This document shows positions 42,642-51,305 of a stretch of DNA of 64,000 bases, in pieces. The first letter of the stretch is position 1; every line of letters begins with the position of its first letter. Source of the DNA: CAVPKN01 sp964588495 (GTDB lineage: Bacteria; Chlamydiota; Chlamydiia; Chlamydiales; JAAKFR01). The notes beneath the pieces were generated by a model. It searched no databases, was not told where the DNA came from, and saw only the letters and a list, made by a program, of their open reading frames with translations. The translations under genes and the position numbers were made by a program. The stretch lies in assembly GCA_964588495.1 (NCBI GenBank), contig CAZPPS010000009.1, positions 1 through 64,000 of the forward strand, read 5' to 3'.

Positions 42642-45452
42642 ATGCAAGACCTCCCAAAAGCCTACGATCCCAAAATTACCGAAGAAAAATGGACCGATTT
42701 CTGGGAACAAAACCAATTTTTTAAAGCTAACGCTTCTTCCGATAAGCCTCCTTACACCATCGTCATTCCCCCTCCCAATGTGACAGGCGTCTTGCACATG
42801 GGACATGCCCTTGTCAACACGTTGCAAGACATTTTGATCCGTTGGAAACGGATGAGTGGTTTTGAAGCGCTCTGGATTCCAGGAACAGACCACGCAGGAA
42901 TTGCAACCCAAACCGTTGTTGAAAGACACCTCATGAAAACCGAAAACAAGCGGAGATCTGATTTTAGCCGGGAAGAATTCCTTAAAATAGTCTGGGCATG
43001 GAAAGAAAAAAGTGAAAATACCATTTTGTCACAGCTCAAAAGGCTAGGCTGCTCCTGTGATTGGTCACGGCTCCACTTTACGATGGATGAAGATTGCTCA
43101 CGAGCCGTTAGCACCATTTTCAAGCGTCTTTTTGATGAGGGATTGATCTACCGGGGTAACTATCTTGTCAACTGGGATCCCATTACACAAACCGCCCTTG
43201 CAGATGATGAAGTGGAATATGAGGAAAGGGATTCGTGGCTCTGGTATTTCAAATACCATCTTGTAGATAGCTCTGAGTATGTCCACATCGCCACAACACG
43301 TCCAGAAACCATGCTGGGAGATACAGCAGTGGCCGTTTCTCCAAAAGATCCGAGATATTCCCATTTGATTGGCAAAAAAGTACGCCTCCCCATTTTAGGA
43401 CGGGAAATTCCGATTATCGCAGATCACCACATCGATCCCAATTTTGGAAGTGGCGTCGTCAAAATCACTCCAGCCCATGATCTCAACGACTACAGAATGG
43501 GCAAGGAGCACAACCTTGAATTCATCAACATCCTGACTCCTGATGGCTTCATCAATGAAAACGGAGGCCCTTTCAAGGGTTTAAGCCGTGAATCTGCACG
43601 CGATGCCGTTGTGAAGCACATGCAGGAGCTCGGACTTGTTGAAAAAATTGAGAGACACAAGCTCCGGATTGGGGTTTCTTACCGCTCAAAGGCAGTGATT
43701 GAGCCCTATCTTTCGCAACAATGGTTTGTGAAAATGGAGCCCTTTATCAAAAAATTGCAGGAAGCTGTCCATTCCGGAAAAGTGAAGATTTTGCCTAAAA
43801 CTTGGGAGACCACTTATTTCCATTGGATTGACAATCTGCGCGATTGGTGCATCAGCCGTCAACTTTGGTGGGGGCATCGTATCCCTGTTTGGTACCGGAA
43901 AGACGATCCTACGCAGATGATCTGTTATGACAAACCCGGAATTCCCCCCGAAGTTGAACAAGATCCCGAAGCCTGGAGCCAGGATCCTGACGTTTTAGAT
44001 ACCTGGTTCTCCTCAGCCCTTTGGCCCTTCAGCACCCTCGGCTGGCCCAACCAGACAGAAGATTTGAAGAAATTTTACCCTACAAGCGTTTTGGTAACAG
44101 GTCACGATATCCTCTTTTTCTGGGTGGCCCGAATGATTTTAATGGGTGAGTATGCCCTCTCGGAAGTTCCTTTCCCAGAAACCTTTTTGCATGGGCTTAT
44201 CTACGGCAAATCGTACTGGAAAAACAACAAAGATGGGACTATCGCTTATCTTTCCCCTGAAGAGAAAAAAGAATACGACATGGGCAAGCCTGTCCCCGCT
44301 AATGTCCATTCCAAATGGGAAAAGCTCTCAAAGTCCAAGGGAAATGTGATCGATCCCCTCGATATGATTGCAGAATATGGGACAGATGCAGTCCGAATGT
44401 CTCTCTGCTCTTGCGCGAATCAATCGCCCCAAATCGATCTTGACCGGCGCCGTTTTGAAGAATTTAAGAACTTTGCCAACAAAATCTGGAACGGAGCCCG
44501 CTTTGTTTTCATGAATCTGGAAGATCTTTCTTCTGAGGAGCTCTCTTCTGGCCTCGATGAGAACTTATTATGTTTGGAAGACAAATGGATTTTGTCTGCC
44601 CTCAACAGAGTCAACCGCGAAATCAACCAACACTTGAAAGTCTACTCATTTGATCAAGCAGCGGTCATCTCCTACGATTTTTTCTGGAAAGAATTTTGTG
44701 CCTATTATGTGGAGATGAGTAAAGCCTATCTTTTTGGAAAAACAGGGACACCTCAAGACAGGAAAAATAAGCAGAAAATTTTAGTGATTGTCCTTTGTAA
44801 TACAATCCGGCTCCTCCATCCGATGGCTCCCTTTATCACCGAGGAGTTGTTCCAGCTCTTGAAAGAGCGTTTTGCGGATGCTGTGATCCAAAAAGAGGCC
44901 GATCCCTATACCCAAATCACGGTTAAAGCTCTCAACACCTCCTGCTGCGCTTTGGCGCCTTACCCTGACCTTGTCCGTGAAACTGATATTCACCCCGAAA
45001 TCGAGCAACGGTTTGCCCATCTGGAAGCGATTGTCTACACGATCCGCAATATCCGTGGAGAGATGAGTATTCCACCCAATATGGCAACCGATGTCTATCT
45101 GGTTGGCGAATTTAATGAAAATCCCGAGCTGATCCGCGCTTTTATCAAAGCTGAGAAGATCGAAATCGTTGAAAAAGCTCCACAGTTTCATTTGAGCGCA
45201 GAGGGGCTCGTGGGTTCGTTAAAAATTATCGTCCCACTCCCCCAAGAGCTCGCGCAAAAAGAGAAACTGCGCCTTGAAAAGGAGCAACAACGGTGTGGTG
45301 AACAGATTGAGAAATTAAATCAACTCCTTGCTAACCCTGATTTTCATGAAAAGGCAAGCCCGGAACTTGTGCAAAAACAAAAAAGTGCTCTCGAACAAGC
45401 CCTTTTTCAACAAAAAACTATAGTAGAAAAACTTGCAATTCTTAATTCTTAA
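42642..45452 (+). CDS. valS: Valyl-tRNA synthetase
   Basis: 936 aa, class I synthetase. HMGH (residues 52-55) in PPPNVTGVLHMGHAL is the HIGH motif and KLSKSKGNVIDP (near 561) is the KMSKS motif. An editing CP1 domain is present (TTRPETMLGDTAVAVSPKD), and a C-terminal coiled coil (LAQKEKLRLEKEQQRCGEQI) matches bacterial ValRS. Start ATG 42642 with AAGGAAC upstream. It follows pknD as in Chlamydia. The next 6 kb carry accessory genes rather than the ATPase operon seen there. Confidence 0.95.
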   Translation: MQDLPKAYDPKITEEKWTDFWEQNQFFKANASSDKPPYTIVIPPPNVTGVLHMGHALVNTLQDILIRWKRMSGFEALWIPGTDHAGIATQTVVERHLMKTENKRRSDFSREEFLKIVWAWKEKSENTILSQLKRLGCSCDWSRLHFTMDEDCSRAVSTIFKRLFDEGLIYRGNYLVNWDPITQTALADDEVEYEERDSWLWYFKYHLVDSSEYVHIATTRPETMLGDTAVAVSPKDPRYSHLIGKKVRLPILGREIPIIADHHIDPNFGSGVVKITPAHDLNDYRMGKEHNLEFINILTPDGFINENGGPFKGLSRESARDAVVKHMQELGLVEKIERHKLRIGVSYRSKAVIEPYLSQQWFVKMEPFIKKLQEAVHSGKVKILPKTWETTYFHWIDNLRDWCISRQLWWGHRIPVWYRKDDPTQMICYDKPGIPPEVEQDPEAWSQDPDVLDTWFSSALWPFSTLGWPNQTEDLKKFYPTSVLVTGHDILFFWVARMILMGEYALSEVPFPETFLHGLIYGKSYWKNNKDGTIAYLSPEEKKEYDMGKPVPANVHSKWEKLSKSKGNVIDPLDMIAEYGTDAVRMSLCSCANQSPQIDLDRRRFEEFKNFANKIWNGARFVFMNLEDLSSEELSSGLDENLLCLEDKWILSALNRVNREINQHLKVYSFDQAAVISYDFFWKEFCAYYVEMSKAYLFGKTGTPQDRKNKQKILVIVLCNTIRLLHPMAPFITEELFQLLKERFADAVIQKEADPYTQITVKALNTSCCALAPYPDLVRETDIHPEIEQRFAHLEAIVYTIRNIRGEMSIPPNMATDVYLVGEFNENPELIRAFIKAEKIEIVEKAPQFHLSAEGLVGSLKIIVPLPQELAQKEKLRLEKEQQRCGEQIEKLNQLLANPDFHEKASPELVQKQKSALEQALFQQKTIVEKLAILNS

Positions 45453-45502
45453 TTAAACATTAATGCTGTATAATTATAATTAAGAAAAAATGAGGTGTAA
45501 TT

Positions 45503-45886
45503 ATGCTTTCCTTAGCTTTTGATGGTACCAGACGACTCTTTCCTAATACTCCAACTTACGTTGATAAAGCTAACTTCATTGCAGGAGAAGCTGACAAATA
45601 TCTTCCATGGGTAGAACTGGCCATTGGAATCATCCTCGTGATCCTCGGAGGCGTCGCCCTCAACCACGGCGTGATGATGGAAGCCTTCGCAGCCAAATGG
45701 CTCATTGGGGTCGGCTCCGTCGAGATGCTCGCCGTCATCTTCCGCGGCTGCTTTAATTGCGGCCAAAAGTACTACCCTACCGGCATGAGCCTTTGGCAGG
45801 GCGGCCTAGACTCTCTGCAGAACGCCTTTGCTGATGTTGGGGGCGCTTTCGGTAACATTATGGGCCGCGGCCTTGACCCTGATTGA
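45503..45886 (+). CDS. Small two-helix membrane protein, GC-rich compared with neighbours
   Basis: 127 aa, ATG 45503 with GAGG upstream. Two membrane helices are visible: about 37-56 (VELAIGIILVILGGVALNHG) and 66-83, separated by nine residues. The N terminus (MLSLAFDGTRRLFPNTPTY) is polar, and the C terminus ends GRGLDPD. The central part of the gene is GC-rich, in contrast to the AT-rich promoter upstream (TTAATTAAACATTAAT). Two close helices resemble the bilobed hydrophobic domain of Inc proteins. No family recognised. A convergent hairpin follows at 45917-45944. Confidence 0.6.
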   Translation: MLSLAFDGTRRLFPNTPTYVDKANFIAGEADKYLPWVELAIGIILVILGGVALNHGVMMEAFAAKWLIGVGSVEMLAVIFRGCFNCGQKYYPTGMSLWQGGLDSLQNAFADVGGAFGNIMGRGLDPD

Positions 45887-45916
45887 CCCCTAAGACTTTT
45901 TCCCGTAACGCTCAAG

Positions 45917-45944
45917 CAAGATAAGCAGGATCGCGTTTATCTTG
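45917..45944. terminator. Hairpin between convergent genes
   Basis: CAAGATAA (45917-45924) pairs with TTATCTTG (45937-45944) around 12 bases. It lies between the ends of the small membrane protein gene and the AGCS symporter gene and may terminate one or both; no strong T-run is seen. Confidence 0.5.
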
Positions 45945-45973
45945 TTATGAGGCTACGATTCGGAACGTCCCCA

Positions 45974-47338
45974 TCACACAACGCCTTCTTCGCGCTTGAC
46001 TTTGCGGAAGAAGAGGTTTGTCTGATGAACGATGACCCCGGAAAGGGCTACGATTCCGATGAGATTTGGAAGAGCCATGAAGGCGTTGGCGATATCGGCA
46101 AGGGTCCACACTATTTCTATGGGAATAAAGACTCCCAAGAGGACGACGCAGGTAAAGATGAGGCGATAGGCCATAATCGCTTTTGTCCCCATCAGGTATT
46201 CGATACATTTTTCCCCATAATAGGCCCAGCCGATGATGGTTGAGTAGCCAAATAGGATACTGCCAACAACCACGATGACGCTCCCAAAGAAGGGAATGAC
46301 AGAATCAAAAGCTGAAATGGTCAAAGGGGCCCCTGTGAGCACTTTACCATCAGCACCATAAGTTCCAATCACTTTGGTGACCGCAATCGCAAGACCGGTA
46401 AAAGTACAGACCACTGTTGAGAGAAAAGCTCCTGTCATTGAAACTAAAGCTTGACGGCCCGGCATATCGGTTTTTGCAGCCGCCGCTGCAATGGGAGCAC
46501 TTCCCAAGCCAGATTCATTAGAAAAGACTCCGCGGGCAACTCCCATTTGGATCGCGAGCATGACGGTAGAGCCGGCAAAACCGCCAACGGCTGCCTGTCC
46601 TGTAAAAGCTGTCGAGATAATCTGGGATAAAGCTTCGGGAATTGCCTCAAATCGCATCGCAAGAACAATCAGACTGCCCACGATGTAAAAAAGGGCCATA
46701 AAAGGGACTAAAAGAGAGGTCACTCCCCCAATGGACTTAATTCCTCCAATTAACACAAGGCCTGTACAAACGGCCAAAATGATTCCTGTAATCCATCCAT
46801 CAATGTGAAATGAAGTTTGAATGGCCGAGGCGATCGAATTGGATTGAACAAGATTTCCTGTAAAAAGGGCAGTAATTCCTCCGAAAAGAGCAAAGGCAAA
46901 CGCAAGCCAGCGCCATTTGAGTCCCCTTTCGATATAATACATGGGGCCACCCGCCATCTCTCCCCGGTCGTCTTTGATCCGGTAGCGGATCGCTAAGATG
47001 GCTTCTCCATATTTGGTGGCCATGCCGATGAGGGCGGTAATCCATAACCAGAAGAGAGCTCCAAGGCCTCCTGTTGCCATGGCAGTTGCAACACCTGCGA
47101 TATTGCCAATACCAATGGTAGCAGCTAGAGCTGTCATTAAAGCTTCAAAATGGGAGATATCCCCTGCGGCTTCTTGATCCTGCCGGGTAAATGCCAGTTT
47201 GAGCGAGTAGTACAAGCGGCGGAATTGAAGACCGCGCAGCCGCCACGTCAAATATAGCCCTGTTCCCACAAGGATTACAAAAAGTGGCTGCCAAATCCAC
47301 TGAGCAATTTTATTGAGCAGAAAGGTAAGTGATTCCAT
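45974..47338 (-). CDS. AGCS-family sodium:alanine/glycine symporter
   Basis: 454 aa, about ten membrane helices. Key motifs are ATIGIGNIAGVATAMATGGLGALFW (interior of helix 3-4, within the AGCS family GxGN(I/V)AGVA pattern), VFSNESGLGSAPIAAAAAKTDMPGRQALVSM and GWAYYGEKCIEYLMG, all typical of AlsT/DagA. It imports alanine or glycine with sodium. Transcribed divergently from the DAHP synthase gene with 52 bases between. This gene and aroG are the conserved metabolic part of the accessory block inserted between valS and the ATPase operon. Confidence 0.88.
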   Translation of the reverse strand: MESLTFLLNKIAQWIWQPLFVILVGTGLYLTWRLRGLQFRRLYYSLKLAFTRQDQEAAGDISHFEALMTALAATIGIGNIAGVATAMATGGLGALFWLWITALIGMATKYGEAILAIRYRIKDDRGEMAGGPMYYIERGLKWRWLAFAFALFGGITALFTGNLVQSNSIASAIQTSFHIDGWITGIILAVCTGLVLIGGIKSIGGVTSLLVPFMALFYIVGSLIVLAMRFEAIPEALSQIISTAFTGQAAVGGFAGSTVMLAIQMGVARGVFSNESGLGSAPIAAAAAKTDMPGRQALVSMTGAFLSTVVCTFTGLAIAVTKVIGTYGADGKVLTGAPLTISAFDSVIPFFGSVIVVVGSILFGYSTIIGWAYYGEKCIEYLMGTKAIMAYRLIFTCVVLLGVFIPIEIVWTLADIANAFMALPNLIGIVALSGVIVHQTNLFFRKVKREEGVV

Positions 47339-47390
47339 TTGTATCGGAATTTATACAGCAAAACTCTCTATTTTGTTAAGGTGAAAAGCT

Positions 47391-48434
47391 ATGACAACTC
47401 TTTCGCTTGAATTGCTGGCCACCGATCACGCTCTTCCCACGCCTGAGGAGCTCCATAAAGAAATTCCTCTCACGGAAAGCCAAAGCGCCTTTATTTTGCG
47501 CTCGAGAGAAACTTTTGAGGCCATTTTAAATGGCTGGGATAACCGTTGTATTCTCATAGCCGGCCCCTGCTCCATCCATGATCCAAAAGCTGCTCGGGAG
47601 TATGCAGAAAAATTTAGTAGACTCTCAAAATATGTGTCCGATCAATTTTTTCTTGTCATGCGCACTTATTTTGAAAAATCCAGAACGACTGTGGGCTGGA
47701 AAGGGATGCTCTATGACCCCGATATGGATGGTTCTCACAACATGGTCAAAGGAATCAGACAAACACGGAAACTTGTTTCTGAGCTCACCTCGATGCAAGT
47801 GCCTCTTGCATCAGAGCTCTTGGAAATCAATACGGCCCACTATTATGCCGATTTTTTAACCTGGGGCTGCGTAGGAGCCCGAACATCTTCTTCTCCCCCA
47901 CACCGGCAGCTTGTCTCTTCTCTAAATTTCCCCGTCGGCTTTAAAAATAGTACCGACGGAAATATGGAGTATCCAATCAACGGCATTTTGGCAGCAGCTG
48001 CCTCCCATGTGTATCTGGGCCTTTCACCTTCAGGAAAAATGGCGCGGGTACATACGGAGGGTAACCCCCTCTGCCACCTTGTTTTAAGGGGAAGCCATTT
48101 AAAGCCCAATTACTATCCCGAGACTGTCAACGATGCTATCGCAAGATGCCGCGCAGCCAACATTCCAGACGCAGTTTTAATCGACTGTGCCCATGGAAAC
48201 AGCGGAAAAACACCCGGACACCAAAAAGTTGCTTTTGAGTCTGTGATCGAACAGATCTGTCAGGGCAATTCCAAAATCGCCGGCATCATGCTCGAAAGCT
48301 ACCTTAACTCAGGCTCTCAAACAATCAACTTCCCCCTAAGCTACGGCGTTTCCATCACTGACCCGTGCATCAGCTGGGAGACCACCGAAGAGCTCATTCT
48401 CTCTGCCCACTCCAAACTCCGCAAAAGAAATTAA
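47391..48434 (+). CDS. aroG: 3-Deoxy-7-phosphoheptulonate synthase (DAHP synthase)
   Basis: 347 aa, close to E. coli AroG (350). Motifs: LIAGPCSIHDPKAAREYAEK, VMRTYFEKSRTTVGWKGML, GARTSSSPPHRQLVSSL, GFKNSTDGN and DCAHGNSGKTPGHQ, the class I type DAHP synthase pattern. It condenses PEP and erythrose 4-phosphate in the first step of the shikimate pathway. The other shikimate genes are not in this window. A weak hairpin (AGCCCT/AGGGCT, about 48442-48466) follows and could terminate. Confidence 0.92.
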   Translation: MTTLSLELLATDHALPTPEELHKEIPLTESQSAFILRSRETFEAILNGWDNRCILIAGPCSIHDPKAAREYAEKFSRLSKYVSDQFFLVMRTYFEKSRTTVGWKGMLYDPDMDGSHNMVKGIRQTRKLVSELTSMQVPLASELLEINTAHYYADFLTWGCVGARTSSSPPHRQLVSSLNFPVGFKNSTDGNMEYPINGILAAAASHVYLGLSPSGKMARVHTEGNPLCHLVLRGSHLKPNYYPETVNDAIARCRAANIPDAVLIDCAHGNSGKTPGHQKVAFESVIEQICQGNSKIAGIMLESYLNSGSQTINFPLSYGVSITDPCISWETTEELILSAHSKLRKRN

Positions 48435-48525
48435 ATCGTGAACGAGCCCTGCCCAGCGCGGAGGGCTTAAGCTCAGGTAAATCGCAGGTTAATCCGACTA
48501 AATTTCGTCTTCTCAATTTTTTTAT

Positions 48526-48580
48526 AAACACTTAATACTATATTAATATTTTTATATTACAATTAATAACAAATAAGGAG
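48526..48580 (+). promoter_or_regulatory. AT-rich upstream region shared by the MCIQG genes, copy 1
   Basis: AAACACTTAATACTATATTA ... ATTACAATTAATAACAAATA precedes the first MCIQG gene. The same sequence with a few changes lies before the third gene (50613-50668), including the identical 19-base TATTACAATTAATAACAAA-type end. It probably carries a shared promoter. Confidence 0.6.
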
Positions 48581-48586
48581 GAATCC

Positions 48587-48877
48587 ATGTGTATACAAGG
48601 AGCAAATAGTTTAGAAAATTTAGGGGTATATATCTCAGTTCCCTCGGGCTTTGCTGCAGGTATATCAGGTTTTTTAGGTCTAGTGCTTGGCATTTGTAGC
48701 GGTTGGTCAGGTTTACCGATCGGCCTAATTACAGCCGGGGGTGTTCTTTTGACAGCGGGCGTTGGTGGTGGATGTGCCCTCACATTCCGGGCAGCACATC
48801 TAAAAGACAATGAGCGTGAAAAAATCACCCAAGCTTGTACATCTGTCTGGAAAGGCAACAAGAACTTTGACGATTAA
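48587..48877 (+). CDS. MCIQG-family small bilobed membrane protein, copy 1
   Basis: 96 aa, start ATG 48587 with AAGGAGG upstream. The N terminus is MCIQGANSLENLG; two hydrophobic helices, about 14-37 and 43-63, are linked by a short GWSGLPIGL turn. The second helix is rich in Gly (TAGGVLLTAGVGGGCA), then FRAAHLKDNEREK is a charged amphipathic tail ending NFDD. Five genes with this plan lie in the block. Two tightly spaced helices form the bilobed hydrophobic domain typical of chlamydial inclusion-membrane proteins. I know no published family with the M(C/S)IQG start. Confidence 0.7.
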   Translation: MCIQGANSLENLGVYISVPSGFAAGISGFLGLVLGICSGWSGLPIGLITAGGVLLTAGVGGGCALTFRAAHLKDNEREKITQACTSVWKGNKNFDD

Positions 48878-48899
48878 ATAAGAAAGCTAGGAGGCTATC

Positions 48900-49184
48900 A
48901 TGTGTATACAAGGCACAGAAAAAATCATTGAAACTGGCTTCGCCTTTTATATGGCAGCCGGTACTATAGGCGCTGCACTCTGCATCTCAGGATTTGTTAC
49001 GGGCATGGTTTTGAATTGGCCAGGTTACTCTATCGCCCTAATGAGTATTGGAGGCCTTTGTTTAGTAGGAGGAGGTGGTGGCGGAATCGCACTCATGTGT
49101 CGGGGCATGCATCTCAAACAACAAGAAAATGAAACAGTTGCAAAAGTGACGGAAGCTGTGAAAAGCCGCTTCATTGATCTCTAA
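48900..49184 (+). CDS. MCIQG-family small bilobed membrane protein, copy 2
   Basis: 94 aa, ATG 48900 with AGGAGG upstream, 22 bases after copy 1, so the two are cotranscribed. Starts MCIQGTEKIIETG. Helices about 15-36 and 44-65; the linker reads NWPGYSIALMS and the second helix ends GGGGGGIALMCRGMHLK. The tail is QQENETVAKVTEAVKSR. It shares most residues with copy 3 and copy 4 in the RGMHLK and VTEAVK segments. A remnant of a lipoprotein gene end follows (49214-49262). Confidence 0.7.
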   Translation: MCIQGTEKIIETGFAFYMAAGTIGAALCISGFVTGMVLNWPGYSIALMSIGGLCLVGGGGGGIALMCRGMHLKQQENETVAKVTEAVKSRFIDL

Positions 49185-49213
49185 TTCCTGACCCATCTCA
49201 ATCATCTCTTTCC

Positions 49214-49262
49214 AACGGAAATGGCTCCAGAAGATCAATAACATGCCCATTGAAGATTTCAG
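49214..49262 (-). pseudogene. Remnant of the 3' end of a CT303-like lipoprotein gene
   Basis: On the plus strand, the stretch ACGGAAATGGCTCCAGAAGA ... CCATTGAAGATTTCAG matches 51611-51661, the end of the intact lipoprotein gene, over about 49 bases with small indels. Here the frame is broken and the rest of the gene is absent, so the block of MCIQG genes plus lipoprotein end seems to have been duplicated and decayed. Confidence 0.6.
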
Positions 49263-49283
49263 TTTACGAGCCCATGCACGATT

Positions 49284-50489
49284 TTATACTAACTGACTGA
49301 GAAAAGTCTGTGCAGGAACGATGATGGGGCCGCTTTCCTGAAAACAATTCTTTTCTACAAACGGAAGATCAAAGGCAATTTGGAAAGCATGAATTGCGGC
49401 TGTTTCTTTTTGAAAATGATAGAGCGCAGGCGAAATGCCTTTGGCTTTGGTTTTAACTTCCACTAAAAACCACGGCTTTTCATTTTTTGTGACTAAAAAG
49501 TCGACTTCGATTTTGTCTTTGGTACGCAAATAATAAAGGCCATACTCCCCAAATCCCCGGTCATTCCAAAAATGGACAGCTTTCAGTAAGTGGGCCGCCA
49601 CTAAATTTTCATTCCTATGTCCTTCATCATCCACTAAAGACCAATCCCACAAATAAAGCTTCGGCTCTTTGATGAGCGAGCGTGAAATATTTTTTGACCA
49701 GGGCTGGATAGAGAAGCAATAATAAAAAGATTTGAGAATATCGAGCCAACGCCGGATCGTATCTAGAGAAACACCCACTTTTTTGGATAGAGATTGATAA
49801 CTTAAAGACTCTGCTGCTTGAAGCCTTAATAATTCTGCAAGCAATTCTAATTGACCCAGTTCCTGAATGCGTGTTCCATCCCGAATATCTTCACGCAATA
49901 GCTGGTCTTTGCGCATCGCTTTAAGACGGCGGGAAAACGTTTGAGAGCGTTGCAAATAGGGCTCAGGAAAACCACCATGTTCTAAAAGAGCGTTCCAGTC
50001 ATCTGGCTTGATTGGTTTTGGAGTTCTGATTTCTTCTTCAATCAAATCTGTAGAGACAATTTCAGCTACAGAAAGAGGATGGATACGGTAATAAAAATAG
50101 CGTCCCATCAAGCTATCTCCACCCTTTTTATAGATGTTGAGACGGGCAGATCCGGTGACTATAATTTTTGTTTTTTTCTCGTAGAGATCAAAAAAACCCT
50201 TCAGAAAATTTTTCCATCTTCCGTATTTGTGGATCTCATCAAATACAATGACCGGCTTTTCTTCAGAAAGCTCATCAAGACCGGCTTGCCTAGCAACGGC
50301 GTGTGCCCCTTCGATTACCAAAAGCCTTTCAGCCGCATTATCCCAATTCAAATAAAAATGCTTGGGCCATAAAGAAGCAGATTCCAGACCTAAAGTCGTT
50401 TTTCCTACTTGTCTTGGGCCCATAAGAAATACCATTTGGCGCAAACTCGACAAATGGCGCTGAATCAGTTCCTGATAGACTCTCTGCAT
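49284..50489 (-). CDS. AAA+ ATPase of the DUF4143 family
   Basis: 401 aa. Walker A is MGPRQVGKTT (about 23-32), Walker B VIVFDEIHKYGRWKNFLK, sensor IIVTGSARLNI, then the C-terminal DUF4143 domain with EHGGFPEPYL, YQSLSKKVGVSLDTIRRWLD (helix-turn-helix-like) and VDFLVTKNEKPWFLVEVK (PD-(D/E)xK-like). Such proteins are common and often mobile; function unknown. It is antisense to, and splits, the five MCIQG genes (two upstream, three downstream). Two perfect small palindromes lie just upstream of its start. Confidence 0.85.
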   Translation of the reverse strand: MQRVYQELIQRHLSSLRQMVFLMGPRQVGKTTLGLESASLWPKHFYLNWDNAAERLLVIEGAHAVARQAGLDELSEEKPVIVFDEIHKYGRWKNFLKGFFDLYEKKTKIIVTGSARLNIYKKGGDSLMGRYFYYRIHPLSVAEIVSTDLIEEEIRTPKPIKPDDWNALLEHGGFPEPYLQRSQTFSRRLKAMRKDQLLREDIRDGTRIQELGQLELLAELLRLQAAESLSYQSLSKKVGVSLDTIRRWLDILKSFYYCFSIQPWSKNISRSLIKEPKLYLWDWSLVDDEGHRNENLVAAHLLKAVHFWNDRGFGEYGLYYLRTKDKIEVDFLVTKNEKPWFLVEVKTKAKGISPALYHFQKETAAIHAFQIAFDLPFVEKNCFQESGPIIVPAQTFLSQLV

Positions 50490-50499
50490 ACGACCATTC

Positions 50500-50528
50500 T
50501 ACGATAAATCGTATTTTAGTCGCGACTA
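50500..50528. promoter_or_regulatory. Two adjacent perfect palindromes upstream of the DUF4143 gene
   Basis: TACGA-TAAA-TCGTA (50500-50513) and TAGTCGCGACTA (50517-50528) lie 11-39 bases before the start codon. Back-to-back dyads at this position suggest an operator, possibly for the ATPase itself. Confidence 0.45.
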
Positions 50529-50612
50529 TTTTACGACATAGCGCTTTTTAGTCGAAAAAACGTTGGATCGAAGCAAATCGCTATGACTTTTTTTGTAAAT
50601 GGAAATTTTATT

Positions 50613-50668
50613 AAATACTTAATTATAACTTAATAATAATTTATTACAATTAATAACAAAGAACGGAG
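50613..50668 (+). promoter_or_regulatory. AT-rich upstream region shared by the MCIQG genes, copy 2
   Basis: AAATACTTAATTATAACTTA ... TTATTACAATTAATAACAAA precedes the third MCIQG gene and aligns along its whole length with 48526-48580. Conservation in a non-coding region between duplicated genes supports a promoter or regulatory role. Confidence 0.6.
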
Positions 50669-50677
50669 TTTTTTTTA

Positions 50678-50974
50678 ATGAGCATTCAGGGAACAGATAG
50701 CATCGTCAAATTTGGAATGGCCATTATGTATGGAGTCTCTCTCACAGCCTGTATAGGGTTCAGTATAGGACTGGGGGCTGGCCTTGTTCACCATTGGCCA
50801 GGCTACGCGATCGGCTTGATTACGACCGGTGGCCTTATTATGACAGCTGGAATTGTCGGTGGAACTACAATTGCGTGCCGGGGAATGCATCTAAAACTAC
50901 AAGATCAAGAAAGGCTCTCCAACGTTTTTAAAGGTGTCTGGGATGGCAGCGACAATTTTGACGAACAAACATAA
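50678..50974 (+). CDS. MCIQG-family small bilobed membrane protein, copy 3 (MSIQG)
   Basis: 98 aa, ATG 50678; the RBS (ACGGAG) is 12 bases upstream. Starts MSIQGTDSIVKFG, the only copy with Ser instead of Cys at position 2. Helices about 15-36 and 44-65, linker HHWPGYAIGLIT, then GGLIMTAGIVGG and CRGMHLKLQDQERLSNVFKGVW; it ends NFDEQT. The N terminus is most like copy 5 and the tail most like copy 1. Confidence 0.7.
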   Translation: MSIQGTDSIVKFGMAIMYGVSLTACIGFSIGLGAGLVHHWPGYAIGLITTGGLIMTAGIVGGTTIACRGMHLKLQDQERLSNVFKGVWDGSDNFDEQT

Positions 50975-50993
50975 AAAAATAGGGAGATCCAAA

Positions 50994-51290
50994 ATGTGCA
51001 TTCAAGGAACAGATAAGTTAGTGATTTTTGGAGGATTTGTTGCAGGTGTGGCCGATTTTATCGGAGGGGCAATAATCGCAGCAGGGATTATCACTGGTGC
51101 TATGCACAATTTTCCAGGCTATTCAATTGCTCTAATCACCATCGGCTCCTCTATTTTTGTAGTGGGAATTGGGAGCGGCTGTGCGATTCAATTTCGAGCG
51201 GCATACCTGAAAAATGAAGATAAAGAAAAGGTCGTCAAAGTTACTGAAGCTGTAAAAAATGGTACTGGCATTTTTGACGACTGGACATAA
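50994..51290 (+). CDS. MCIQG-family small bilobed membrane protein, copy 4
   Basis: 98 aa. ATG 50994 follows AGGGAGA; an in-frame upstream ATG lies within copy 3 and lacks an RBS. Starts MCIQGTDKLVIFGG. Helices about 16-37 and 44-65, linker HNFPGYSIALIT, then GSSIFVVGIGSGCAIQFRAA and YLKNEDKEKVVKVTEAVKNG; ends FDDWT. Nineteen bases after copy 3, so cotranscribed. Confidence 0.7.
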   Translation: MCIQGTDKLVIFGGFVAGVADFIGGAIIAAGIITGAMHNFPGYSIALITIGSSIFVVGIGSGCAIQFRAAYLKNEDKEKVVKVTEAVKNGTGIFDDWT

Positions 51291-51305
51291 CAAATAGGAG
51301 ATTAT

